Part shown: positions 1 through 9,025 of the stretch, piece after piece
How the letters are laid out: each line of letters begins with the position of its first letter
Position numbering within the stretch: position 1 is the first letter of the stretch
Assembly (NCBI GenBank): GCA_003427395.1
Contig: BFEA01000003.1
Span: 8,451,601 to 8,483,551 of the forward strand
Source: Chara braunii
Lineage: Eukaryota; Streptophyta; Charophyceae; Charales; Characeae
Length of the DNA: 31,951 nucleotides
Reading direction: 5' to 3'
Made by a program: the position numbers and the translations under genes
Notes under the pieces: model-generated
What the model saw: the letters and a program-made list of their open reading frames with translations, nothing else
Told to the model about the DNA's origin: nothing
The model's database searches: none

Positions 1-352
1 AGCTAAATGCCCTGAAAATTTACAGATGTGTACTTCACATAATACAAAACCCACTAAAAAAGTTTCAAAAAATAATAAAATTTTTTAGACCCCGAACTAA
101 AGTGAAAACAAAAAGTAAAAAGTGAAAAAAAACGTGGGCGAGCACGTTTTGACACCGCCATCTTTGGCGATTTTTAGTTCTTATTTGGCTCAGCCAAATG
201 ACTTAAAAATTTATAGGCATGTACCTCACGTCATGGAGAACTCGTAAAAAAACATTCACAAAAAACATATATATTTTTAGGCCCCGAAATAATCTTTGGC
301 GGGGGCCAAACGCCGTCGGGTTCGGACCCCGTACGGGACCCCGAACGCCCGA
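1..352. other. AT-rich DNA, no gene seen
   Basis: The first 290 bases are A-rich with several short A runs and no convincing reading frame. From about 300 the composition changes sharply to GC-rich, GTACGG-containing sequence. I see no coding or RNA feature here. Confidence 0.6.
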
Positions 353-386
353 ACGTACGGAGGTCCTCCCGGGGGCCTCCGTACGT
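353..386. repeat. Perfect 11-bp inverted repeat in GTACG-rich DNA
   Basis: Bases 353-363 (acgtacggagg) are the exact reverse complement of 376-386, leaving a 12-base loop. The arms sit in a stretch (301-390) dense in GTACG and GTACGG words. The same words reappear at 604-770 and 945-990, so this is one member of a local palindromic repeat style rather than an isolated hairpin. No terminator or RNA role can be argued from sequence alone. Confidence 0.75.
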
Positions 387-588
387 ACGGGCTGGTAACC
401 CTGTATATATATATATCGTCAAATAGAACTGCCCGGTAAACCGTAGGCAGGCAGAGAGGGAGAAGAGGACAACAAACGAGGGGCTGTGACAAACTGTTTC
501 GTCGGAGTTTCACCGACTCATCAGGAGGCTGAATATATATAAACAACAAACATTTAATGTCATGATATCGTTGTGCTGGTTTCAAACC

Positions 589-604
589 TTTTTTTTTTTT
601 TTTT
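589..604 (+). repeat. T homopolymer (16)
   Basis: Uninterrupted run of 16 T; one of seven long A/T runs listed separately in this window. Confidence 0.95.
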
Positions 605-637
605 GGCGAACCTCTGTTACCTAGCGTACACGTACGA

Positions 638-715
638 GGCCTCTCCGTATGAAACATACAGGTAATATCTATACAGGGCCTCTCCGTACGAAACATACAG
701 GTAATATCTGTATGG
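638..715. repeat. 39-bp tandem duplication
   Basis: Bases 638-676 and 677-715 are two copies of the same 39-bp unit, each starting ggcctctccgta and differing at only a few positions near the copy ends. The unit contains the GTACG/GTATG words typical of 600-990. The minus-strand reading frame across it simply repeats a short peptide and has no other protein-like character, so I do not call a gene. Confidence 0.85.
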
Positions 716-769
716 GACCTGTACGGGGACCTGTACGTCATCTCGTATGTTTTGTATGCCCCCGTACGG

Positions 770-797
<28 letters not shown>
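770..797 (+). repeat. A homopolymer (28)
   Basis: Longest homopolymer of the window, 28 A, directly after a GTACGG word. Confidence 0.95.
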
Positions 798-800
<3 letters not shown>

Positions 801-1154
801 ATCAAAAGAATTCGAATAACAAAAAAAGTATGCAACAGCACAATGCAAGCAACATGTGGCTCAGCACCATCTGCAGATTGTTATTAGAATTCGAGAAGGA
901 AAAAGAAAAGAAAAACTCATACGGGTCCCCTAACGCACGAGTACAGGAGTACGAATCCGTACTTGTACGAGGGTGCGTACAGGTACGAGCTAAAAAATTG
1001 TGAGTACTTACTTTCACAGAATGTGATTCCGGTGCATGGGGAACGGTTTCAAAAACCCACCCTTGCCACAGGTTTCCCTGACTTATCTCTACACTGAACT
1101 ATCTACCATTCAACATTATTGCTTGTAATTGTCCTTTTGCCGCCGTTCTCAAAC

Positions 1155-1284
1155 CTACCATCTTCTCCCGGATAGAACGAATGATCATTCTGCCTGCATT
1201 GGGCGCAACTTTCGGTCTAGAATCTAGATAAGCGATAATACTCTGTGATATTGACCGTACATTCTATTTGGGGGAAGACAGTAA
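1155..1284. mobile_element. Old copy of a MITE-like element (same family as 9846-9956)
   Basis: The left end, starting ctaccatcttctcccgg at 1155, matches the left inverted terminus of the 111-bp element at 9846 at about 21 of 28 positions. The right end, ttgggggaagacagtaa finishing at 1284, matches the right terminus of that element. Many differences are C to T or G to A, as expected for an ageing methylated repeat. The copy is 130 bp rather than 111. I see no clear target-site duplication. The pairing of the two ends at the right distance and orientation is what supports the call. Confidence 0.6.
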
Positions 1285-1286
1285 TC

Positions 1287-1309
1287 TTTTTTTTTTTTTT
1301 TTTTTTTTT
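1287..1309 (+). repeat. T homopolymer (23)
   Basis: 23 T starting two bases after the right end of the old MITE-like copy. Confidence 0.95.
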
Positions 1310-2248
1310 CCCTTGATGGTGCGGCTATGAGAATCCTTGATTCTTTCTTTCTTCTCGTTTGTTTTCTCTGATGGTCTGTTTGACTCTCTTGGCAACCATA
1401 TGCCAAACCATTGCTAGCCTCGCATAGGGCAGGGCAGATTCTCCATCCATGCCTGCCAAACAGAGGATTGTTCAGTGGACGGAACAGACCCTGAATAAAA
1501 GTGGTTGCACTCACCATTGTTTTGTGACAATCTAGGAACGGTGGAGCGCATTTTCCGCGCCCATCTTTTCAATTGAGAGTTAAATCACCACTACCTTTCT
1601 CAGGAAGCGCCACGAATCGAGAATGCAGCATTTCGGGTTCTTCGGATGAACAATGCTTCCCAACTGGAATGGCTGGCAGTACCAGCCAAATAAATAAAAA
1701 AAAAATGCCACGCTGGTATTTTGGCAAAGTTTGGCGCACAATTCTTTTCCGCCGCAGCGAAAAGAGGCTCGAAGGTGTATCAATATAATTTTGTTTCTGT
1801 TTTTGTTCAGATCTGTCCCTTGTTCTCCTTGTCTTTAGTCGCCGCAACGGTCGGCACATGGGAATAAACGCACTGTGAGCTTTCCTTCGGCAGTTCACCT
1901 GATGAGCTTTTATTGCTTCCTTTGTCCATCTTGAAGTTCGTGAATTCCTTTACTCGAGTGTGTGTCTTCCACATATCTCTGCTCGCCCTCGCTCTACGCC
2001 TTTTCGGGCCTCTTCCTAGCCTTCCCACGCACCCTCACATCTCTTACGTTTTTGTGCATTCCTTAGCATGACCTGTGCACAAGGATGACACGCATAAATC
2101 GAGAAATGGTCCAAAATGTTTTGGATGGAGAGAGAGAGTGAGATAGAAGGAGAATGGCACAACAACTGACTTCCATTTTTCCCGTGTTTTTTTTTTTTTT
2201 TTTTCCGGTAGGTGTCGACTGTTCCAAATACTTCATTAAAAAAAAAAA
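1310..2248. other. No assignable gene; short hairpin and an AGCCAAA..TTTGGC module
   Basis: ORFs here are short, overlapping and low in protein character. A 7-bp perfect hairpin lies at 1670-1688 (tggctgg / ccagcca). The block from about 1682 to 1762 (ccagccaaa, an A run, ATG, then tttggcaaagtttggcgca) resembles the middle of the MITE at 26761-26961 in order and spacing. A related element may therefore have inserted here, but I cannot define termini. The stretch also contains the 18-T run at 2187-2204. Confidence 0.45.
2187..2204 (+). repeat. T homopolymer (18)
   Basis: 18 T. It lies just beyond the last readable codons of the minus-strand reverse transcriptase fragment. Confidence 0.95.
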
Positions 2249-2440
2249 GTTCTCAATTGTTTTCTTAACTCATCAAGTCCCTTCGGGGACATACGATAGA
2301 TTGGTCCTTTGGGAATTTCACTTCCGGGAACAATCTCAATGGTATGTTTTATGAACTTTTATCTTCCTTCCAGTTACCCCTGTTGGTCCATTATGCAGGT
2401 CCTTATACTCTTCGAGTAATTTTTCAATAGAAGAAGGGCA
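2249..2440 (-). pseudogene. Ty3/gypsy reverse transcriptase, N-terminal fragment
   Basis: The minus strand from 2440 reads a peptide beginning EKLLEEYKDLHNGPTG, the linker normally found just before gypsy RT. After a frameshift near 2346 it reads IVPGSEIPKGPIYRMSP followed by LDELRKQL, which is the characteristic start of the Ty3/gypsy RT domain. The palm motifs, including the YxDD catalytic loop, are absent because the sequence dissolves into A/T runs directly downstream. The role of the intact protein is copying element RNA into DNA. This fragment cannot function. Confidence 0.8.
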
Positions 2441-2518
2441 GGAGGAGGAACTCTCACCAACTGTTTTTACCAACACCATCATCACCTCCTAAGCCAACTT
2501 CCTTTTTACAACCATTGA

Positions 2519-3236
2519 TCAAAATGCAGGAAGACTCATACAACAGAAAGACAATGTAGAGTCCGAACCTGATTTGTAATTCAGTTTAATTAACTTGAAT
2601 TCATTATTCTCGTTCTTGATTTTCACAAGTTTCTCCTTGTATTTGATATCGGGGTCTTCTCCCTCATACCTATCCATTCCCAATATCAAATCTAATAACA
2701 TATTTTTCTCAATCAGGAATGTTACTTCGTGCAGGATACGCTTACCTTCCAATGTCTTCAAGTAACACTTCACGTTTTCCACACACAGGAAACCTTAATG
2801 GTACTCTGATCTGCCAACATGGAGATAATAGGCTTTGCTAGATTCTTTCCTCGCACACCCAAGTGCATTTTCTTTACAGCGCCTTTGGATACGTAGGGAC
2901 CTGTCCAGTCCGGGTCTAGCAGAATACCCGTCTGTGTCCTTGCAATCTCCATGTCTACAAGCGTCAACGCGCCCTTAGACTTCGCCTTCTTAGCCCATGA
3001 GCTTCGTAGGTTAATTGATTCATTTCCAAACTCGTCAAGGGTCTCACTCAAAGGAATTCTGCACATCACAGGTTTTGGGCGATCTGAGTGAGGGGCCAAG
3101 GAAGAGGCATCCTCTGCCATAGGAGTTGAAGGGTGGAAAGAGGTTTCTGGCGCCGGCTCTACGTCAGCACCCTTCGGCTCAGTAGGAGCAAATGATACTC
3201 CTACTGGCTGCTCCCTTTTGGGTTTCGGATCAAAGG
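2519..3236 (-). pseudogene. Ty3/gypsy aspartic protease and gag-pol linker, degenerate
   Basis: Two overlapping minus-strand frames (3279 to 2770, then 2782 to 2519) together cover a hydrophilic Pro/Glu-rich linker and a retropepsin-like domain. The flap side reads LLDPDWTGPYVSKGAVKKMH, where the expected D-S/T-G-A/S catalytic triad has become D-P-D (first Asp codon at 2914-2916). The C-terminal signature LLDLILGMDRYE at about 2665-2700 matches the ILG segment of retroviral-type proteases. A frameshift near 2775 separates the two halves. Loss of the catalytic Gly/Ser and the frameshift both argue for a dead enzyme. Confidence 0.75.
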
Positions 3237-3278
3237 GCACCATGCTATAATGTGCCTCCCAGAGCCACACTTCAAGCA
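3237..3278 (-). other. CCHC zinc-knuckle motif of gag
   Basis: Fourteen codons read C-L-K-C-G-S-G-R-H-I-I-A-W-C with the exact C-x2-C-x4-H-x4-C spacing of retroelement nucleocapsid knuckles. It is preceded by the W-H-E-R-M segment often seen upstream of it. Confidence 0.9.
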
Positions 3279-3523
3279 CTGATGGTTATCCATCCTCTCG
3301 TGCCATATGTCTTGGGATATGCTCATTTTCTCCAATGGCCTCCTAACACCTATACCAGAATGAGTTGGAAAAGAGTGTGTCCTCCTCCTATATCCACTTC
3401 CATTACGGTTGTCACCCTTATTAAAAATTGTGGCGGTAACATCACTCTTTACCGATTTTTCGTCTGCACTCTTTTGTTCCTCGTTTACTTCAAGTGGCCA
3501 CCTTTTTGTGGTCTCATTATAAA

Positions 3524-3551
3524 AAATGACAAGGGTGTGGCCTTGTCATTT
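3524..3551. repeat. Perfect 11-bp hairpin inside gag
   Basis: aaatgacaagg (3524-3534) and its exact reverse complement (3541-3551) flank a 6-base loop. It lies in the hydrophilic C-terminal part of the decayed gag. It may be chance or a remnant RNA structure; no further support is visible. Confidence 0.6.
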
Positions 3552-5327
3552 CCGTATCCAAAGAATCCGTTTCCCTTGTCCACTCCCTTACCTTGACTTC
3601 GTAACCCCAGCGTAGGTGTTTTTTACCTGCAATGTCATTTGTTCTCGCTGCAGAGCGAGATCCTAGAACTGCCTATATGTATGCTTACCCGATTTCGATT
3701 CGACAACCAGCTGTCCATGGATAGGTTTAGATAGGGCTCGCCAGTAGATATAGAGGACCTGATCATCATGGATGTTCAACAAAAAAACAAACAACAAAAA
3801 ATACACCAATTCGGGGAAATATGGCATTTTTGGTGAAAAATTCACCGAAAATTACACCACCTATTAACCATATGTGTGGTACCTGCATCCGATGATCCAC
3901 TTCACGAGGGAGAGCATCAACCGATGTCCAGTGTCGCTAATTGATCGCGGTAAATTGGTTAAATGCCTTATCTGTTGTGGTCTTGTCCATAAATCTTTCT
4001 TTGATCTTCTTCAAAAATCCCCTTAAGTTCAAGGTTTTCGCCAGAATCCGACGGCGTTCGCTTCCGACAGTACCCATGCCTCCACCAAGACATCAGGTGG
4101 TGAATGCCACCTCACTATCTTCACCTACTGGGGTCGTGGAACAATACGTCCTGACTTCAGCAATCCACAACAACAAGTTTTCTCCTTTCTTTCTGGTAAA
4201 TATGAATGGGAGCTTCATTTTCACTTTCTCCCTCTTCACTTCTTTCTTTGGGGTTTCGTCTTTAGGGGTGGACTTCATTGCATCTCCCATCAGTTTGTTC
4301 GCTGGCTCAGGTTTTGGTTCTTCCCCGCTCTTTTCTTGTTCTTCTCTTGTCATAGGTTGCTTCTGCTTGACCGCATTGGTCAACGTTGCCAGTTGGGCAG
4401 AAAGCAGGTCTTCGTCGGCAATGACTTTATCTAACTTCATCTCCAGGTGAAGCAGTTAAGACATCATATTTTGAATAAGAGTTGCAACGTCACTTCCTTC
4501 TTCCATCTTCACTCGCTTTCGGATTTCATTTACTTTCTTTCTTCTCTTTTTTTTTTTTGCTGCTCCATGACTTCCTTCTTCTTCTTCTTCCCTGCCTGCA
4601 GTGCGTCTTCTAGTTGTTTGATATTCTGGTTGACTACATCTTCATTAAATTCTTGTTTGTTTCACTTGCTTGTTTCCCCTTCCTTCCCTTTGTTCTCTTC
4701 TTCAATGTGCTGGGTATCTCGAGCAGACATTTCAGCTGCAAATTGGTCCAGACTGTGACGGGCCCTGGCTATGACCAGGTTCAATTCTCCGGCCACGCAG
4801 AGGAGATCGAGTCCCATTTCAGCCTTGTACAATTGCTTCGAAACTGCGCACAGGTCGAACTGGCTCCGGACATGACTTTCCGCTTCCGGGCCAGCCTCAT
4901 GGATTTCTGCCAGGACCTGCTGAAGTTTCAGCTTCTCCTGATCTCTGCGGGCATTTACTTGCCCACGCGTACGCAGTTCTTCGTCTGCGTACATGGTCAA
5001 CGAGACCGGATGGAAAAACAAGGAAATAAATTTTGTCAGACCAGACAGCCATAGGCTGTTCCACATGGATGCCATCCTTGGAGTTACTGCACAATCAGAC
5101 TATGCAATTATCTGTTCTGCGGTCTCATCAGGAATTCAGAACAGCAAGAGAAGAAAATAAATAAAATTCAGAAAAATAAAAATATAAAAAAGTAAGACTA
5201 TTTTCTTTCTTTCAATCTGCTTTGCTGCTTGTGATGCTGGCTACCAAGGTGTGTGGATTCTTTCTGGCCGTTCGATCAGGGATCGCTAACAGTCACTCCA
5301 CAGGCCAGAAAACATCAGGAGCCACAC

Positions 5328-5418
5328 AGGTAAGTCCACGTCAGCATCTATCAATAGGCAATGAAGGTAAGTCCACGTAAGCATCAATCAACAGGCCAAC
5401 GAAGGTAAGTCCAGGTAC
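5328..5418. repeat. 37-38-bp tandem repeat starting aggtaagtcca
   Basis: Copies begin at 5328, 5365 and 5403 (periods 37 and 38). Two are complete and the third is partial. Each starts with aggtaagtccacgt, which looks like a splice donor plus an ACGT core. The first two copies continue with gcatc(t/a)atcaa. Confidence 0.8.
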
Positions 5419-5448
5419 TACGCATCCATTCCTATCTATCCTCCGGGT

Positions 5449-5500
5449 GGCTCCAATCTATCGGTGGGGAGCTGCACCTGCTGGAAGACGGGTCCAGCGT
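5449..5500 (-). repeat. Dispersed 52-bp repeat, copy A
   Basis: Shares with 7433-7484 and 13109-13160 the block ggct-c--atctat-ggt, then cacctgctgga, then cgggtccag. On the minus strand the three copies read similar peptides of the form GP-x-x-QQV-x-LP-x-(D/N)R. About 170-370 bp away on the same side, copies A and C also share a second block (5671-5703 and 13531-13562). Confidence 0.75.
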
Positions 5501-5670
5501 CCCTTGCATGAATACATGCCCGCAACAGGACCGCCAGATTTGAACCAACCAGACCAAGCTACTTTCCCTCCTGAAAAGACCACCCCTCTTGAGGATGTTT
5601 CGAATGACCAAAACCAAAGCACTTTCCCTCTTGAAAATCCATCCCTCTTGAAGGAGATTTAAATTACCTC

Positions 5671-5703
5671 TCCACCATACCACTGCAGATCTACCATTGT
5701 CAA
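5671..5703 (-). repeat. Second conserved block of dispersed repeat, copy A
   Basis: The block ccatac-cactgcag-tctacca-tgtcaa matches 13531-13562 in copy C at most positions. On the minus strand both are followed by a GGTAAT/GGTGAG word that could be a splice donor. Confidence 0.6.
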
Positions 5704-5751
5704 AGATGAAAGTGGGAAAGGGTCATCATCATTCCTATCTGACCCCGTGAG

Positions 5752-5758
<7 letters not shown>

Positions 5759-5782
<24 letters not shown>
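5759..5782 (+). repeat. A homopolymer (24)
   Basis: 24 uninterrupted A within the leader region of the minus-strand element. Confidence 0.95.
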
Positions 5783-5931
5783 GGTCCAGGTCCGCATCAG
5801 CCAACAGCCAACACAAGATATTCATGTCAGCATTCAATCGCAGAATCTTAATTCCACTGTACCCCTGGCTTCTCGTCAGCACATTCGCTGTGATGGCGTC
5901 GGCAACACCATCGTCGAAGCAACTCAGATGT

Positions 5932-6020
5932 GCCACGTCAGCAGTACTCTCGCCAGCAGGTATGCCACGTCAATAGTGCTCTCATCACCTGTTATTGCCA
6001 CGTCAGCACTTGTTTCTTCC
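5932..6020. repeat. 32-33-bp decayed tandem repeat with GCCACGTCA core
   Basis: Exact GCCACGTCA words begin at 5932, 5964 and 5997, with spacings of 32 and 33. Each is followed by a similar agcagtactctc or aatagtgctctc tail. Further CCACGTCA words occur at 5336 and 6109. The reverse complement TGACGTGGC has the ACGT core recognised by plant bZIP factors. Binding here is only a possibility. Confidence 0.7.
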
Positions 6021-6271
6021 TTTCCTTCAGCGCTTGACAATCAATGTGGTGTTACTGGTGATTCATTTCCTTGCGGAAACCAACCAGCGAGTGCCACGTA
6101 AGCACGTTCCACGTCAACACCCCTTTCAAAGAGAGACACCATGGCGGTTTATTCCCTCACGGGAACCTGCCAGCAAGCAACACATCAGCACCCAATCAGA
6201 GAGAAACAATCATTTGTGATGTCGCGTCATCGTCATTAACCAAGAAGCAGTCGGCAAGATGAGGTGAGTTC

Positions 6272-6283
6272 GCTCCGATACCA
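6272..6283 (-). other. Primer-binding site, initiator tRNA-Met type
   Basis: The minus strand reads TGGTATCGGAGC, 11 of 12 matches to TGGTATCAGAGC, the plant LTR-element PBS complementary to initiator tRNA-Met. Three bases upstream the minus strand ends a TACA, the usual terminal CA of an LTR. The gag of the same strand lies downstream. PBS, LTR-end dinucleotide and gag orientation agree. Confidence 0.75.
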
Positions 6284-6286
6284 AAC

Positions 6287-6808
6287 TGTAATGAACCCAA
6301 TCGTGTCCGTCCCGCAATACAGGAAATCGATAAATAGCAATGTCGCATGATAATTGTCCCCGAATAGTCAATGAGATGGGAACACAATGAAGCACCCGAT
6401 CTCCTGCTGCCACGTGTACATTTCCCAATCCAACAGTGACCAGACTAGACTAAGGAATGGCGGCGGACAGACAGATTAGAAGAGAAGGGAGGAAGTAATC
6501 ATATCCCTCTTCTCCACCGGGCTCCTCCACCTCTGACACATCAGCAGTCTGATTAGAATCTGACACGTGGAGAATGCAGCCTTATCTCCGAAGAGCGCAC
6601 CTCCGTCGAAGAACGTCATCCGTAGCAGCATCAAGTGAGGCCAGGTACGTACACATATCCCTCTTCTCCACCGGGCTCCTCCACCTCTGACTCATCAGCA
6701 GTCTGATCACAATCTGACACGTGGAGAATGCAGCCTGCTCTCCAAAGAGCGCACCTCCGTCGAAGAACGTCGTCCGCAGCGGCATCAAATGAGACCAGGT
6801 ACGTACAC
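6287..6808 (-). repeat. Candidate 5' LTR (3' edge defined, other end unknown)
   Basis: The edge at 6287 is placed from the primer-binding site. On the plus strand the sequence starts TG at this point, as an LTR read in reverse should. The far end cannot be found because no second LTR of this element is visible. I arbitrarily extend the call to the end of the 154-bp duplication, which would then lie in the U3 part. CACGTG words occur at 6411, 6564 and 6718. Confidence 0.35.
6501..6808. repeat. 154-bp tandem duplication
   Basis: 6501-6654 and 6655-6808 are two copies of one 154-bp unit with only scattered substitutions. Each copy contains a CACGTG (6564 and 6718) and ends with ccaggtacgtacac. 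The similarity of the minus-strand ORFs across the two copies simply reflects the duplication. Confidence 0.9.
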
Positions 6809-7432
6809 ACCATCTCGCTCCTCTCCTACACTCTCTCTCCTCTCCTCACTATCTCGCCGTTGTAAATGGCCACAGTAATGGCCGTCGTCATCTCTCTCTC
6901 CTCTCCTACTAAACCACCCGGCTGACGCCCATGAAGCAGACTGGCGCCAGCACGGAACTCTCAAGTCTCACGTGCAGCATTGAAGCTGCGAGCAGCTCGC
7001 AAGACCTAATGCACAAGTGGTGGCAAAGTCAACTCTACATAGCGTTGACTCGGGGTCCAGGGCCAGCTTCAGTCACAGTAAGGCCTGGATCGTCCAGATG
7101 TCGACGGTCCAGATGGAATTTGTCCCAGTTCCTGGCTGGACTCCATGAGGCCTGAATCTTCCGGAACCTGCAGACCACTGTTAGATCATTCCCAATCGAC
7201 GGCCAGAAAATCTTATGTGATGACATTTCGGATCTGGGCCTGGGTCCACGAGTTGACTGTTGACTTTACAGTCAACTGTCAGTCTGGCCTGTTTGGCCTG
7301 CGTCGGGGCCTGTGCTGGCCTGAGGCGTGGCCGATGCTCGTCGGGGGTTCAATTCGCACACGGAGTACAGCACCCCAGCTGGCACTGCTAGTGATGGTGA
7401 TATCAGCTCCCACCACTAGCAGCTCAACTGCT
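6809..7432. other. No gene seen
   Basis: CT-rich at the start (6810-6910), then unremarkable DNA with a further CACGTG at 6969. Short ORFs on both strands have no recognisable character. Confidence 0.5.
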
Positions 7433-7484
7433 GGCTTCGATCTATTGGTTGGAAGCAGCACCTGCTGGAAATCGGGTCCAGAGT
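7433..7484 (-). repeat. Dispersed 52-bp repeat, copy B
   Basis: Same block as 5449-5500 and 13109-13160. On the minus strand it lies inside a 60-codon frame (7461 to 7279), and the preceding codons read SGPDFQQVLLPTNRSKP. The corresponding peptides of copies A and C share GP, QQV, LP and R. Confidence 0.75.
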
Positions 7485-8043
7485 CGCTTATACAAAAAGA
7501 GAAGTGTTGCTGAGACTTACTAAGAGTTTATGAGTGCCTCAAGCGAGCGTCTTGGCTGTGCCCAGCCTCTTCAGACCCCCCGCGTGGCTGCCAAAACATC
7601 ATTCTTTCCTAGCTGGTTAACAGTGTCCCATTAGTACTTCGTGAAGATCCAAAAATGCTGATTGGTGGGGCTTCGGGGCCCCACAGAGGAGCCGGGGGGC
7701 ATCGGCAATCTCTGTGTCCCCTCACCCTACCTATAGCTGTATTATGGCTTGAGCTATGGATTGGCTGGTAGAACTTCTACCAGTGATAGGGGGTGGGGGG
7801 GGGACGAATCTGAAAACTCCACTGCTGGCTGCAGGGCAATGCTGGGATCCCCTGATGTCCAGTCCTCGAATCTCAGACGATAGTCCCTGTGAGGTTCTTC
7901 TCCTTGCTGGTCCTGTTGCCTACGCCCCTACTCTCTGGTCTCACTCCCTGACCATGTCACCTCTACAATCCGGCCCGCCTTGGGCCCTCCCAACTACTCC
8001 TTACTGAACTGAGATATCCTGCTGGCAATATCTTTCTGAGAAT
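7485..8043. other. No gene seen
   Basis: GC-rich patches (7660-7700 with cggggccccacag; 7785-7802 G-rich) but no coherent frame or repeat that I can define. Confidence 0.5.
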
Positions 8044-9025
8044 TCAGTGTGTCCAGCATTTGTTCGACAGCCTGCCTCTCTGCTCCAATACTGCTTGCAA
8101 GTGCTGCTTTACCTGTATCACCGCTTCCTCCCCCTCTACCCTAACTACTTCCATTGTTAGGAGACACCACTGCCACCACAGCACCCACATAGCAGCTCTC
8201 CTCCCCACTCGAAACATGTTCTCCTCAAAAGGCACCTCACACATCACAGGCACCTGGTCTTCCAAGACAGCCCGCTAGTCCCACCACGGCTGTGTCGACC
8301 CAGGGACAATCTGACGCCAAATTCACACAGACTTAGAAAACTCAGCCAAAAAAAGCGGGAATCTCAGCAAAGCATACATTCCAGCGGGCAAGACTCAAAA
8401 ATCAGCTGTGTTCTTAGTCCGTGTTTTGGCAGGTCCTTACACTAGCTGGTTCTGCCATCGATGGGAAAGTATTTCATCCGGGGCTCCCCGCTGGAGTAGC
8501 TCAAATGGATTGGCTATTGGCAGGTCCGCTCCTCCACGGGGACCGGTTTATAGCGCTTTCTCAGTCTTTCTCTGGAACCTGCGGTGTGGCATGTCGAGCT
8601 CAAATTCGATTTCCTGTACTCTTTCCAGCCCTGCCACTGCCTTCTCCAGCCGTTCAAGGGACTCCCCTGCAGCCTGCTCCTCTTCAGCTTCACCTTCGTT
8701 CTGCCAGGAGTCATGGTCATGGGCCGCCTCCGCCTCTTCCTCGTCTTCTCTTATCGCCAGAACCTCCACTTTCCTCCCACCCACCCTCGTCCATGCCCTC
8801 CTCCTCATTCATTGAACTCACCGTCGCTTCCTCCCCCTGTCGCCCTGCTGTTCCCCTGGCCTGGTTGCTGCCCCCTGCTTTCCTGTTTTGTTTTCCGGCC
8901 CGAGTATTATAGAAAGTCTTCTCCTCCATTTCCCTGACTTTGCTCAGTTCCTCCAGCGATCCCAGCCTCTGCTTCTCCTTCTCTACTAGATGTTCGCTGA
9001 TGATTTGCTTCCTTGTACACCCCAC
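8044..9025 (-). pseudogene. Hydrophilic Glu/Arg/Gly-rich coding debris, family unknown
   Basis: Read from 9025 downward, the frame starts TRKQIISEHLVEKEKQRLGS and continues through a Gly/Arg/Glu-rich segment. A second frame (8808-8548) continues with an acidic coiled-coil-prone stretch including ESLERLEKAVAGLERVQ. A third open piece lies at 8265-8044. Frameshifts near 8800 and a stop near 8548 break it. The composition resembles linker or gag-like parts of retrotransposons, but there is no motif. Since the plus strand here is CT-rich, part of the openness may be compositional. No function can be assigned. Confidence 0.35.

Larger units (their letters stand above)
3237..5075 (-). pseudogene. 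Ty3/gypsy gag polyprotein with CCHC zinc knuckle, broken
   Basis: Reading high to low, the N-terminal part (5075-4662) is a charged, helical, coiled-coil-prone region, followed by a Glu/Lys-rich low-complexity stretch (4660-4450). A gag core then follows, with KKGENLLLWIAEVRTY near 4180. The conserved WTSVDALPREVD-type end of the gag domain lies at 3889-3938, with an in-frame stop just before it. A perfect knuckle C-x2-C-x4-H-x4-C (CLKCGSGRHIIAWC) lies at 3237-3278. The frame that carries the knuckle differs from the frame of the downstream protease, so a frameshift sits at the junction. At least two stop codons interrupt the core. Gag would form the virus-like particle and bind element RNA. 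Confidence 0.8.
5100..6271 (-). other. Retrotransposon leader region rich in short repeats, no ORF of note
   Basis: Between gag and the primer-binding site lies about 1.2 kb without a convincing frame. It holds a 37-38-bp tandem repeat (5328-5418), one copy of a dispersed 52-bp sequence (5449-5500), a 24-A run and a 32-33-bp repeat centred on GCCACGTCA (5932-6020). Such long, repeat-bearing leaders occur in some LTR elements. Later insertions could equally have contributed parts of it. Confidence 0.5.
2249..6287 (-). mobile_element. Decayed, 3'-truncated Ty3/gypsy retrotransposon
   Basis: Reading the minus strand, the order is candidate LTR 3' edge, tRNA-Met-type primer-binding site, untranslated leader, gag with CCHC knuckle, protease, then the start of reverse transcriptase. 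This is the canonical 5' half of a Ty3/gypsy element. Readability ends in A/T runs near 2250, and no RNase H, integrase or 3' LTR follows on this strand. Stops and frameshifts occur in every domain, so it cannot be autonomous. It is a different insertion from the plus-strand element at 25985-29620, which has the opposite orientation. The boundary at 6287 is inferred from the PBS position. The boundary at 2249 is where homology becomes unreadable. Confidence 0.75.

Noticed and set aside
3941-4450. 169-codon plus-strand ORF
   Set aside because: Shadow of the minus-strand gag, which has recognisable family features. The plus-strand peptide is Ser/Phe-rich without motifs.
5328-6020. Regularly spaced repeats considered as a CRISPR-like array
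   Set aside because: Periods of 37-38 and 32-33 bp reflect whole-unit tandem duplication with no distinct spacers, and the context is eukaryotic.
8408-8937. Overlapping plus-strand ORFs of 117-163 codons
   Set aside because: Ser/Pro/Leu-rich shadows of the CT-rich strand. The minus strand frames are more protein-like though also unassigned.
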